The notes below the pieces were generated by a model. The model did no database searches and was not told the origin of the DNA. It was given only the letters and a program-made list of their open reading frames with translations. A DNA stretch of 64,000 nucleotides from Salinivirga cyanobacteriivorans (GTDB lineage: Bacteria; Bacteroidota; Bacteroidia; Bacteroidales; Salinivirgaceae), in assembly GCF_001443605.1 (NCBI RefSeq), contig NZ_CP013118.1, positions 2,847,501 through 2,911,500 of the forward strand, written 5' to 3'. Positions within the stretch are counted from its first letter, which is position 1. Each line of letters starts with the position of its first letter. Shown in pieces: positions 9,898 to 17,386 of this stretch. Made by a program: the position numbers and the translations under genes.

Positions 9898-10721
9898 ACT
9901 GTTCTGCTTAGCCATTGTTGAATTTCATTAAATGCAATTTGTCGCTCCTTCTCTTTATGTATTTCATGCAAGAAACCTTCAAAGGTTTTTATTTCAATAT
10001 AGTGCGGGTTTTTGCCCTTTAGTTTTTTCGGCCCATTTAAGCTTGCTATCGGATCAGACTCACCTTGCAATATTAAAGTGGGGATTGAAAGCGATTGAAT
10101 GTTTTCATTTATATAGCGTGCTGCTGCATCTAGTTCCAAAAATGAGCTGATTGTGATCCGTCCATGTACCAATTCATCCTTTTCGTACTTTTCAAGCTCC
10201 TCTTCATTTGTAGTAAGTTCACTTCGTTTTATTCCTGCTTTAAGCGAAAATGCCGGCCAAACCGGCCTGAATATTCGAGCTAAATTTACAAGCCACTTTT
10301 TGGGTGGTTTGTTCAGCTTAACCCATGGAGCAGATATTATGGCACTTTTTACCTTTGGCCTTTTGCGAATTAAAAAATTCAATGCAATGTTACCACCCAT
10401 GCTATGTCCATATAGTATTTTAGGAAGATGCGGAAATAATTTGTCAGCCTTGTCAAACAACATAGCAGTGAAGTCCATGGGCTCACAGTAATTTTTAAAG
10501 TGCCCTCTTTTACCTTCAGATCGGCCGTGGCCATGATGATCAGCCGAAATTACAGCCATGTCAATTTCAATAAATATTTCAAACCAGGAGTCGTATCGGT
10601 GTATATGTTCACCAATGCCATGAATAAAAATAATCACTGCCTGTGGCGATTTTTCAGGCAACCATGTAGCTCCGTATACATTTTTATTATTGACCTTCCA
10701 TTGATATTCTTCAACCTTCAT
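9894..10721 (-). CDS. Alpha/beta hydrolase, monoacylglycerol lipase / lysophospholipase type
   Basis: This 275-residue protein has the oxyanion motif FIHGIGEHIHRYD, the nucleophile elbow GHSMGG, the acid in LQGESDPIAS and the catalytic His in GFLHEIHKE. That set and order are those of the PldB/MGLL-like serine hydrolases (Hydrolase_4 family). No signal peptide is seen, so it is likely cytoplasmic. It is the first gene of a coupled pair with the GSCFA gene and is divergent from yjbQ. The substrate cannot be determined from sequence. Confidence 0.85.
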   Translation of the reverse strand: MKVEEYQWKVNNKNVYGATWLPEKSPQAVIIFIHGIGEHIHRYDSWFEIFIEIDMAVISADHHGHGRSEGKRGHFKNYCEPMDFTAMLFDKADKLFPHLPKILYGHSMGGNIALNFLIRKRPKVKSAIISAPWVKLNKPPKKWLVNLARIFRPVWPAFSLKAGIKRSELTTNEEELEKYEKDELVHGRITISSFLELDAAARYINENIQSLSIPTLILQGESDPIASLNGPKKLKGKNPHYIEIKTFEGFLHEIHKEKERQIAFNEIQQWLSRTV

Positions 10722-10870
10722 TCGTGTGCATTTTACGATTTATTAATTAAGGAACTCATATAAGAAAATACTATTGTTTTGTGAACCCTCAAAAGTGTGT
10801 ACAATGAGCCCTGATATTCAAAAATACGAAAAAGCCTGGGAATGCTTCCTTATATCACACGCATTTTAAT

Positions 10871-10878
10871 TAATTTTG
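10871..10878 (+). promoter_or_regulatory. Possible -7 box for yjbQ-kdsB
   Basis: TAATTTTG matches the Bacteroidota -7 consensus TAnnTTTG and lies 18 bp before the yjbQ start. No clear TTTG box is seen 19-20 bp upstream, so this is a weak call. Confidence 0.35.
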
Positions 10879-10896
10879 ACCTAAAAGAAATTTTGA

Positions 10897-11298
10897 ATGC
10901 AACAGGTTATTCAAATACGGACCAGAAGTGAGAATGGACTTTATGACATAACGCGTCAGGTAGATGAGTTTGTTATTGCTTCCGGAATAAAAGAAGGTCT
11001 TGTCCATGTTTATGCGCAAGGCGCCACCGCTGGAATTATGATTCAGGAGAATTGGGATGAGAGTGTGCAACGAGATGTAATTAGTCTTTTACGTAAGTAT
11101 ATTCCTCAGGGTGTTTGGGAGCATGATGCCCAGGACGGAAATGGTGATGCACATTTAAAAGCCGGATTGGTTGGTCCATCTGAAACCATACCAATTATAG
11201 ATGGCAGACCCGGTTTGTCGACCTGGCAAAATATTTTCTTTTGTGAATTTGACGGCCCCCGTGAACAAAGGCCAATTGTGCTGACTATTCTAAAATAG
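10897..11298 (+). CDS. YjbQ / UPF0047 family protein
   Basis: This 133-residue protein matches the YjbQ family (UPF0047) over its whole length. It has the conserved HVYAQGATAGIMIQEN segment, the acidic EHDAQDGNGDAHLKAG stretch with a metal-binding His pattern, and the C-terminal TWQNIFFCEFDGPR. Members have been linked to a secondary thiamine-phosphate synthase activity in bacteria, but the true role is not settled. It lies 14 bp before kdsB and is probably cotranscribed with it. Confidence 0.88.
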   Translation: MQQVIQIRTRSENGLYDITRQVDEFVIASGIKEGLVHVYAQGATAGIMIQENWDESVQRDVISLLRKYIPQGVWEHDAQDGNGDAHLKAGLVGPSETIPIIDGRPGLSTWQNIFFCEFDGPREQRPIVLTILK

Positions 11299-11312
11299 TA
11301 AAATATAAACGA

Positions 11313-12059
11313 ATGACAAACAAGTTTTTAGCGCTTATTCCAGCCAGATATGGTTCTACCCGGTTCCCGGGAAAGCCGTTGGCAATGATTGAAAATAAAC
11401 CAATGATACAGCATGTTTATGAAAAGGCAACCGGTTTTTTTGAATATGTTTATGTAGCTACCGATGATGAGCGTATACAGAAAAGTGTAGAGCACTTTGG
11501 AGGGCGTGTGGTAATGACTAAAGACTCGCATCAAAGTGGCACCGATAGATGTGCAGAAGCCCTTCATAAATTGGAAAAGCAATTGGGGACCTTTTTTGAT
11601 GTGGTGGTAAATATACAGGGAGATGAGCCATTTATTGATCCGGTACAGCTTAAGCTTATTTCAGAAAGTTTCAGGTCAGAAAAGACTGAAATTGCAACGC
11701 TTGTAAAAAAAATAGATTGTCAGACAGATTTGTTTGATATCAATAAACCCAAAGTTATTTTAAATAAAAACCTTGAGGCAATTTATTTTAGTCGTACGCC
11801 CATACCCTATTATCGGAACCTAGAAGAACATAAGTGGTTGAAGCATCATAAATACTATAAGCATATTGGGCTATATGCCTATCGGGCCGATGTGTTGAAA
11901 CAAATCACTAAATTGGACCAAAGCAGTCTGGAGGTTGCAGAATCGCTGGAGCAGCTAAGGTGGATTGAGCATGGTTACCGCATTGCAGTTAGGGAAACAG
12001 ATATAGAAAATATATCAATAGATACACCATCCGATTTGCAAAAAATTGACAAAAAATGA
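11313..12059 (+). CDS. kdsB: 3-deoxy-manno-octulosonate cytidylyltransferase
   Basis: The enzyme activates KDO with CTP to give CMP-KDO for the lipopolysaccharide inner core. The 248-residue length and the motifs IPARYGSTRFPGKPL (nucleotide binding), NIQGDEPFI (metal-binding Asp) and the C-terminal SLEQLRWIEHGYRI are those of KdsB. It follows yjbQ closely. Another lipid A block (lpxC-fabZ, lpxA) lies 3 kb downstream beyond the tRNA array. Confidence 0.95.
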   Translation: MTNKFLALIPARYGSTRFPGKPLAMIENKPMIQHVYEKATGFFEYVYVATDDERIQKSVEHFGGRVVMTKDSHQSGTDRCAEALHKLEKQLGTFFDVVVNIQGDEPFIDPVQLKLISESFRSEKTEIATLVKKIDCQTDLFDINKPKVILNKNLEAIYFSRTPIPYYRNLEEHKWLKHHKYYKHIGLYAYRADVLKQITKLDQSSLEVAESLEQLRWIEHGYRIAVRETDIENISIDTPSDLQKIDKK

Positions 12060-12084
12060 TTTTCTTGATATGTGCGCAAAAAAA

Positions 12085-12116
12085 TTTGGGCATTTATAAA
12101 AAAAGTATCATCTTTG
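12085..12116 (+). promoter_or_regulatory. Promoter of the tRNA-Gly/tRNA-Leu operon
   Basis: TTTG at 12085-12088 is followed after 20 bp by CATCTTTG (12109-12116), a one-mismatch match to the Bacteroidota -7 box TAnnTTTG. Transcription would start about 60 bp before the tRNA-Gly. The spacing agrees with other tRNA promoters in this window. Confidence 0.5.
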
Positions 12117-12180
12117 CCGTCGCAAAAGCCAGAAACGTCCGGAATTTATTCAAGATTTCGGGATTGGTAGAGCACATTAA

Positions 12181-12253
<73 letters not shown>

Positions 12254-12282
12254 CAATCTTACCAGAAGCAAAAATATCAGGA

Positions 12283-12371
12283 GCCCTGGTGGCGGAACTG
12301 GTAGACGCGCAGGACTTAAAATCCTGTGGACAGCAATGTCCGTGCCGGTTCGATCCCGGCCCTGGGCACCA
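12283..12371 (+). tRNA. tRNA-Leu (anticodon UAA), intact parent of the downstream array
   Basis: This is a class II tRNA with D arm, anticodon stem cagga/tcctg, loop cttaaaa (anticodon UAA), variable arm ggacagcaatgtcc and T arm gccggttcgatcccggc. CCA is encoded at the end. The acceptor pairs as gccctgg with cctgggc, which leaves a U5-U68 mismatch. Its 3' two thirds recur four times downstream as altered remnants. It is probably cotranscribed with tRNA-Gly, 29 bp upstream. Confidence 0.93.
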
Positions 12372-12372
12372 G

Positions 12373-12401
12373 CCTCCTCGAGAAATCGGGGAGGTTTTTT
12401 T
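12373..12401 (+). terminator. Rho-independent terminator after tRNA-Leu
   Basis: cctcc and ggagg form the stem around tcgagaaatcggg, followed by a run of seven T. The same terminator follows remnant copies at about 12881-12907, 13383-13411 and 14794-14819, so it is part of the repeated unit. Confidence 0.8.
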
Positions 12402-12436
12402 GTTTTAAAGCAAGTTTACAGATGGCACCAGTCTAA

Positions 12437-12691
12437 GTTTACCTTCTGGAATCGTTAAAAAATGGGCAGCGTTATATCGGGCAAACTTCCAATCTTGATG
12501 AGAGAATGCGAAGGCATAATGCTGATTATGTACGTTCCACCCGGAACAATGCTCCATGGAAGTTACTTGCTTACCTTCAGATGGAAAGCCGGCAAGAAGC
12601 CATCAAATTAGAAGAGAAGCTGAAACGGATGAAAAACCGTGAAAGGGTTTTTAGTTACTTTGCCCAACATGGTGTCATTTTACCTCACTAA
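12437..12691 (+). pseudogene. GIY-YIG nuclease ORF, copy A1, start lost
   Basis: The frame encodes 84 residues of a single-domain GIY-YIG nuclease. VYLLESLKNGQRYIGQT carries the GIY and YIG elements, ERMRRHN the catalytic-type Arg, and EAIKLEEKLKRMKN the conserved Glu. The domain lacks its first two or three residues: directly upstream the frame reads a stop (TAA at 12434-12436), and upstream of that the text is ggcaccagtc, which matches the tRNA 3' end ggcaccagtc seen after remnant L1. The first internal ATG (12506) would give only 61 residues without the YIG motif. It is therefore probably not a functional nuclease unless a non-ATG codon is used. Confidence 0.75.
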
Positions 12692-12725
12692 TCACCTTAT
12701 TTAAATTTTTATAAAGAGATTTAAA

Positions 12726-12877
12726 GCGCAGGACTTAAAATCCTGAGGACAGCAATGTTTGTTCCGGCTCCGCAAAATCTAAATCTTCGATTTAGAAATT
12801 TTGCGAGCGTCCACGAAATGCTGGTTGTAAATTGAAAATTTTAGCATTTCGGGATTCGATCCCGGCCCTGGGCACCA
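12726..12877 (+). pseudogene. tRNA-Leu 3' remnant L1 with inserted hairpins
   Basis: The segment begins at gcgcaggacttaaaatcctg, identical to the anticodon arm of the intact tRNA-Leu, and ends with ccctgggcacca including CCA. Between the variable arm (agcaatgt) and the T arm (gattcgatcccgg) it carries about 90 extra bases with two hairpins: cgcaaaat-ctaaat/atttag-attttgcg, and cgaaatgct/agcatttcg. The 5' acceptor and D arm are absent, so it cannot make a tRNA. Confidence 0.85.
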
Positions 12878-12942
12878 GTCTCCTCGAGAAATCGGGGAGG
12901 TTTTTTTGTTTTAAAGCAAGTTTACAGATGGCACCAGTCTAA

Positions 12943-13197
12943 GTTTACCTTCTGGAATCGTTAAAAAATGGGCAGCGTTATATCGGGCAAACTTCCAATC
13001 TTGATGAGAGAATGCGAAGGCATAATGCTGATTATGTACGTTCCACCCGGAACAATGCTCCATGGAAGTTACTTGCTTACCTTCAGATGGAAAGCCGGCA
13101 AGAAGCCATCAAATTAGAAGAGAAGCTGAAACGGATGAAAAACCGTGAAAGGGTTTTTAGTTACTTTGCCCAACATGGTGTCATTTTACCTCACTAA
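12943..13197 (+). pseudogene. GIY-YIG nuclease ORF, copy A2, start lost
   Basis: This is a second copy of the A1 ORF with the same 84-residue reading, the same in-frame stop just upstream and the same 61-residue open part from the ATG at 13012. The protein sequence from that ATG is identical to A1. The shared defect shows that duplication came after the loss of the start. Confidence 0.75.
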
Positions 13198-13231
13198 TCA
13201 CCTTATTTAAATTTTTATAAAGAGATTTAAA

Positions 13232-13381
13232 GCGCAGGACTTAAAATCCTGAGGACAGCAATGTTTGTTCCGGCTCCGCAAAATCTAAATCTTCGATTTA
13301 GAAATTTTGCGAGCGTCCACGAAATGCTGGTAAAATTGAAAATTTTAGCATTTCGGGATTCGATCCCGGCCCTGGGCACCA
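13232..13381 (+). pseudogene. tRNA-Leu 3' remnant L2 with inserted hairpins
   Basis: This is a 150-bp copy of remnant L1, with the second hairpin shortened by two bases (ggtaaaattg instead of ggttgtaaattg). It ends in ccctgggcacca and is followed by the same terminator. Confidence 0.85.
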
Positions 13382-13446
13382 GCCTCCTCGAGAAATCGGG
13401 GAGGTTTTTTTGTTTTAAAGCAAGTTTACAGATGACACCAGTCTAA

Positions 13447-13701
13447 GTTTACCTTCTGGAATCGTTAAAAAATGGGCAGCGTTATATCGGGCAAACTTCC
13501 AATCTTGATGAGAGAATGCGAAGGCATAATGCTGGTTATGTACGTTCCACCCGGAACAATGCTCCATGGAAGTTACTTGCTTACCTTCAGATGGAAAGCC
13601 GGCAAGAAGCCATCAAATTAGAAGAGAAGCTGAAACGGATGAAAAACCGTGAAAGGGTTTTTAGTTACTTTGCCCAACATGGTGTCATTTTACCTCACTA
13701 A
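13447..13701 (+). pseudogene. GIY-YIG nuclease ORF, copy A3, start lost
   Basis: This is a third copy of the GIY-YIG ORF, with one visible substitution (HNAGYV for HNADYV) and a changed base in the upstream tRNA-like stretch (gacaccagtc). It has the same missing start as A1 and A2. Confidence 0.75.
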
Positions 13702-13735
13702 TCACCTTATTTAAATTTTTATAAAGAGATTTAAA

Positions 13736-13885
13736 GCGCAGGAATTAAAATCCTGAGGACAGCAATGTTTGTTCCGGCTCCGCAAAATCTAAATCTTTGA
13801 TTTAGAAATTTTGCGAGCGTCCACGAAATGCTGGTAAAATTGAAAATTTTAGCATTTCGGGATTCGATCCCGGTGCTGGGCACCA
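13736..13885 (+). pseudogene. tRNA-Leu 3' remnant L3 with inserted hairpins
   Basis: The remnant has the same build as L2, but the anticodon loop reads ggaattaaaa instead of ggacttaaaa and the T-arm side reads cccggtgctgggcacca. The terminator that follows differs (ctccggaaacggag, then eight T). It precedes the toxin-antitoxin pair. Confidence 0.82.
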
Positions 13886-13976
13886 GCCACTCCGGAAACG
13901 GAGAGTTTTTTTTAAAGCAAGTTTTAGTGCTAAAAACAATATCGTCTGCTTTTCGTATATTTGTAAAAAATGTATT

Positions 13977-14192
13977 ATGCGAACAATCCAATTGAAAATA
14001 AGTGACAAGGTGTACGATAAGATTATGTGGTTGCTCAATAAATTCAGTAAAGACGAAGTTGAAATAGTTTGCGATAATGATTTTTTGACAAACAAAGAGT
14101 ATCTACAGAAAGAGCTTGATGAAATTAGTGAGGGGAAAGCTGCGGTTATATCACAGAGTGAATTTGAAGATAGATTAGACCAGATAATATAA
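13977..14192 (+). CDS. Antitoxin of a RelE/ParE-type module (putative)
   Basis: This 71-residue acidic protein has an N-terminal stretch MRTIQLKISDKVYDKIMWLL of the kind seen in small DNA-binding antitoxins, then a charged helical region (EYLQKELDEISEGKAAVIS) that fits toxin binding. The assignment rests mostly on its position 9 bp before a RelE/ParE-like toxin gene. It sits between two tRNA-Leu remnants, in the slot where array A otherwise has a GIY-YIG ORF. Confidence 0.75.
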   Translation: MRTIQLKISDKVYDKIMWLLNKFSKDEVEIVCDNDFLTNKEYLQKELDEISEGKAAVISQSEFEDRLDQII

Positions 14193-14201
14193 GGACAAAA
14201 A

Positions 14202-14483
14202 ATGAAAATTGTTTACAAAGAAACTTTTGTCCAACGACTGGAAAAACAACTACGCTTTATTGCCATTGACAATCCATCAGCAGCGAAAAGATTCAAAAAA
14301 GATTTAATAGAAAAAATAAAGAAAATTCCGGATAATCCTAAAATTTACCGAAAATCAATATATTTTGAGGATGAATCCATAAGAGATTTTATTTTTAAAG
14401 GTTATACGATAGTCTTCAGAATAAATAACCAGCAAATAGAAATTTTTGGGTTTTTAAAATTTCAACAAGACCCGACAGATTAA
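14202..14483 (+). CDS. RelE/ParE-family toxin (putative)
   Basis: This 93-residue basic protein has the RelE/ParE pattern: an N-terminal strand MKIVYKETF, two helices rich in Lys (AAKRFKKDLIEKIKKIP), then strands with DFIFKGYTIVFRIN and a closing IEIFGFLKF. This family acts as ribosome-dependent mRNA nucleases (RelE) or gyrase inhibitors (ParE); which applies is not visible here. It is paired with the upstream antitoxin gene. The two genes appear intact, unlike the neighbouring GIY-YIG ORFs. Confidence 0.8.
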   Translation: MKIVYKETFVQRLEKQLRFIAIDNPSAAKRFKKDLIEKIKKIPDNPKIYRKSIYFEDESIRDFIFKGYTIVFRINNQQIEIFGFLKFQQDPTD

Positions 14484-14644
14484 AAAGCCCCTGAATAATA
14501 GTTATAATTACTTTTTTTATTGCTTTGACATTATTTGCTTAATGTTGTTAAGCAAATAGTTCTATCCCAGACTGAGTGTAGTTTTGCCAGGCATGATATC
14601 ATTTCTACCACATTGATACTTACTTCTAGAAATAATTTTCAATT

Positions 14645-14792
14645 GCAGGACTTAAAATTCTGTGGACAGCAAAGTCTGTTCCGGCTCCGCAAAATCTAAA
14701 TCTTCGATTTAGAAATTTTGCGAGCGTCCACGAAATGCTGGTAAAATTGAAAATTTTAGCATTTCGGGATTCGATCCCGGCCTTGGGCACCA
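14645..14792 (+). pseudogene. tRNA-Leu 3' remnant L4, closing the array
   Basis: The segment from gcaggacttaaaattctg to ccttgggcacca repeats the remnant with both hairpins and has a few substitutions of its own (ttctg, aaagtctg, ccttgggc). The usual cctcc/ggagg terminator follows. It lies in the 522-bp gene-free stretch 14484-15005. The parts before it (14484-14644) and after it (14820-15005) show no gene; the latter holds TATTTTTG at 14975-14982, a possible -7 box for lpxC. Confidence 0.83.
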
Positions 14793-15005
14793 GCCTCCTC
14801 GAGAAATCGGGGAGGTTTTTCAAGAGCTTGTTTTCATGCTGAATTGATGTAAAAAACGAATAAAAATATACAAATTTCTAGCTATAAGAATTAAAAGCGT
14901 TATTTTTACGGCTTTAAAAATGGATTACCTGAAATTTTATCCTTTAAGAGAGGTAATTAAATCAGGATAATCTGTATTTTTGTGCTATTTTGTAAAATTG
15001 AGTTT

Positions 15006-16403
15006 ATGAAGGAAATGCAAAGTACGCTGAAGGAAAGTGTGACATTTAAAGGGCTTGGTATTCATACCGGTCATGAGGTGACAATGACAGTTAATCCGGC
15101 AGCGGCCAACCACGGGATAGTTTTTACACGGACAGATATAGACAAAGAAAACCTTATTCCTGCTTTAGCAGAATATGTAGTTGATACCTCAAGAGGCACT
15201 ACCATAAGAAAAGATGATGTTACCATACACACCATTGAGCATCTTATGGCAGCCCTGCGTGGGTTACATATCGATAATGCGCTTATTGAAATTAACGCAG
15301 ATGAAATACCCATAATGGATGGGAGTTCTGTTTTTTTTGCTAAAAAGTTTGAAGAGATTGGCAATAAAGAACTCGAAGAGGAGCGCCAATATTACGAAAT
15401 AAAGGAAAAAATTGATTTTTCTGTCCCCGAAAAAGGAATTGAAATCAGTATTTATCCTGATGATCACTTTAGTGTGGATGTGATGATCGATTATGACTCT
15501 AAAGTACTTGGTCATCAATATGCAAGCTTACCCAATCTTGATAATTTTGTGGAAGATATATCAAAAGCTCGCACATTTGCTTTTTGGCATGAGCTTGAGT
15601 TTTTGTTTAAAAACAATCTGATAAGAGGAGGTAGCCTCGACAATGCTATTGTAGTGGTTGAACACGAAGTGCCGCAGAAAGATGTAGATCGTTTAGCCGG
15701 ATTGTTTAATAAACCTAGTATTGAAGTTAAAGAAGGTTACCTGAACAATCTTGAATTACATTACCCAAATGAGCCTGCACGACATAAATTACTGGACCTC
15801 ATAGGTGATTTTATGCTTATAGGTAAACCAATAAAAGGTAAAGTTGTGGCAAAACGCCCGGGACACTATGCGAACACTGAGGTAGCCAAAAAGATAAGGC
15901 AAACTTTAAAAAAGAACCGAAAAAAGTCGAATGCCCCCCAATACGATCCTACCAAAGCACCTGTTTATGATGTAGTCAGGATTCAGGAGACATTACCGCA
16001 TCGTCCGCCATTTTTGTTGGTTGATAAAATTATACACCTTGACCAGGAGCGAGTTACAGGCGTTAAGAATGTAACAATGAATGAGCCATTTTTTGTTGGT
16101 CATTTTCCAGGATCACCAGTAATGCCCGGAGTGCTGCAAATTGAAGCTATGGCCCAGGTGGGAGGCATACTTGTATTGAATACCGTCGAAGATCCGGAAA
16201 ACTATTTAACTTATTTCCTTAAAATTGACGGAGTGAAATTTAAGAAAATGGTTGTGCCCGGTGATACCGTGGTATTTGACCTGGAATTGATAGAGCCTAT
16301 TAGAAGAGGACTTGCACACATGAAAGGAAAAGCATGGGTGGGAGATACTATGGTGATGGAAGCAGAGCTGATGGCACAAATAAGCAAAGTGAAAAACAAA
16401 TAA
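15006..16403 (+). CDS. lpxC-fabZ: Fused LpxC deacetylase - FabZ dehydratase
   Basis: The 465-residue protein joins two enzymes. The first 310 residues are UDP-3-O-acyl-GlcNAc deacetylase, with the zinc site seen in TIEHLMAAL and HKLLDLIGD, the committed step of lipid A synthesis. The last 145 residues are the FabZ 3-hydroxyacyl-ACP dehydratase, with HRPPFLLVDK and the active-site motif GHFPGSPVMPGV. The fusion is a known trait of Bacteroidota. I start at 15006 (MKEMQSTLKES) because LpxC homologues begin there; a reading from 14982 would add eight residues. lpxA follows 11 bp later. Joining lipid A and fatty acid steps in one chain may balance the use of hydroxyacyl-ACP. Confidence 0.95.
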   Translation: MKEMQSTLKESVTFKGLGIHTGHEVTMTVNPAAANHGIVFTRTDIDKENLIPALAEYVVDTSRGTTIRKDDVTIHTIEHLMAALRGLHIDNALIEINADEIPIMDGSSVFFAKKFEEIGNKELEEERQYYEIKEKIDFSVPEKGIEISIYPDDHFSVDVMIDYDSKVLGHQYASLPNLDNFVEDISKARTFAFWHELEFLFKNNLIRGGSLDNAIVVVEHEVPQKDVDRLAGLFNKPSIEVKEGYLNNLELHYPNEPARHKLLDLIGDFMLIGKPIKGKVVAKRPGHYANTEVAKKIRQTLKKNRKKSNAPQYDPTKAPVYDVVRIQETLPHRPPFLLVDKIIHLDQERVTGVKNVTMNEPFFVGHFPGSPVMPGVLQIEAMAQVGGILVLNTVEDPENYLTYFLKIDGVKFKKMVVPGDTVVFDLELIEPIRRGLAHMKGKAWVGDTMVMEAELMAQISKVKNK

Positions 16404-16414
16404 CCTTTATATAC

Positions 16415-17197
16415 ATGAGTACAAACCTGGCAAATATACATCCTGAAGCAAAAATAGGTAAAGATGTAATTATTTCTCCTTTTACCACAATTGAAGCAGA
16501 TGTTGAAATAGGAGATGGCACATGGATTGGCCCCAATGTAACCATTATGAATGGTGCCCGAATTGGAAAGAATAATCAGATTTTTCCCGGAGCAGTAATC
16601 AGCGCCATACCCCAGGACCTAAAATTTCAGGGCGAAAAAACAACAGTTGAAATAGGCGATAATAATACAATCAGGGAGTGTGTTACGATAAACAGAGGAA
16701 CAAGCGCAAAAGGAAAAACAGTCATGGGTGACAATAACCTTTTGATGGCCTATATGCATATAGCGCATGATTGTATTCTTGGCAACAACATTATAATAGC
16801 GAATTCTACCCAATTGGCAGGCGAAGTGGAAATTGATGACTTTGCCATTATTGGAGGAATGAGTGCCGTGCATCAGTTTTGTCATATCGGGTCACATGTA
16901 ATGGTTTCAGGTGGATCGTTAATCGGTAAGGATGTTCCACCATTTGTTAAAGCAGCCCGACACCCAATATCTTATGCAGGTGTTAACTCTATTGGCTTGC
17001 GACGCAGAAAATTTTCAAATGAGAAAATTCAGGAAATCCAGGATATATATCGCATTATCTTTCTTAAGGGCATGAATAATACGGAGGCTGTTAAATTTGT
17101 AGAAGCAGAAATGCCAGCCAGTAAAGAAAGAGATGAAGTAATAATGTTTATTAAAAATTCGAAACGAGGCATTATGAAAGGTTACTTCCCCGAATAA
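16415..17197 (+). CDS. lpxA: UDP-N-acetylglucosamine acyltransferase
   Basis: The first enzyme of lipid A synthesis moves a hydroxyacyl chain to UDP-GlcNAc. The 260-residue protein consists of a left-handed hexapeptide-repeat domain (IHPEAKIGKDVIISPFTTIE and following units) with the catalytic His region MAYMHIAHDC and the C-terminal helical part IYRIIFLKGMN. The start at 16415 (MSTNLANIHPEA) is 11 bp after the lpxC-fabZ stop and fits the family; an upstream in-frame codon inside lpxC-fabZ is not needed. Confidence 0.95.
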   Translation: MSTNLANIHPEAKIGKDVIISPFTTIEADVEIGDGTWIGPNVTIMNGARIGKNNQIFPGAVISAIPQDLKFQGEKTTVEIGDNNTIRECVTINRGTSAKGKTVMGDNNLLMAYMHIAHDCILGNNIIIANSTQLAGEVEIDDFAIIGGMSAVHQFCHIGSHVMVSGGSLIGKDVPPFVKAARHPISYAGVNSIGLRRRKFSNEKIQEIQDIYRIIFLKGMNNTEAVKFVEAEMPASKERDEVIMFIKNSKRGIMKGYFPE

Positions 17198-17222
17198 ATA
17201 GCATATAACAAAACAATATATG

Positions 17223-17248
17223 AGCCGGCGGAAGTCGGCTTTTTTTTA
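17223..17248 (+). terminator. Terminator after lpxA
   Basis: agccg and cggct pair around gcggaagt and are followed by a run of eight T. It ends the lpxC-fabZ-lpxA operon. Confidence 0.8.
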
Positions 17249-17386
17249 TCAAGGTAAATTATAATCAAGGTTTTGCGATTGAAGCAATTCCTGAATTGTC
17301 TATGCCTGACGCTTACATTGGAGTTTTTGATAATATAAAACCAGGACTTTTTTCAATCCCGGTTTTTATTACCTGATAAAATATGC

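Larger units (their letters stand above)
12283..14820 (+). repeat. tRNA-Leu-derived cassette array (array A)
   Basis: The intact tRNA-Leu and terminator are followed by three near-identical units of about 505 bp. Each unit contains a GIY-YIG ORF and a 150-bp remnant of the 3' part of the same tRNA, with terminator. After the third remnant the slot is occupied by a toxin-antitoxin pair, closed by a fourth remnant and terminator. The sequence tttaaagcaagttt follows the terminator in front of both the GIY-YIG units and the toxin-antitoxin pair, so the left junction of the cassettes is shared. No integrase or transposase gene is present. Tandem amplification explains the near-identity of units; the toxin-antitoxin slot needs a further event. 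Confidence 0.85.

Noticed and set aside
10..12000. Riboswitches upstream of kdsB, yjbQ and the Mla genes
   Set aside because: No known aptamer pattern was seen, and the upstream gaps are short.
13731..14095. Minus-strand frames of 86 and 97 codons
   Set aside because: They run across tRNA remnants and their hairpins and recur with them (also at 14626-14823); no start or domain supports them.
12283..14820. Classical integron
   Set aside because: No integrase gene and no attI or attC core sequences are visible, and the cassette ORFs are near-identical copies. Only the layout is similar.
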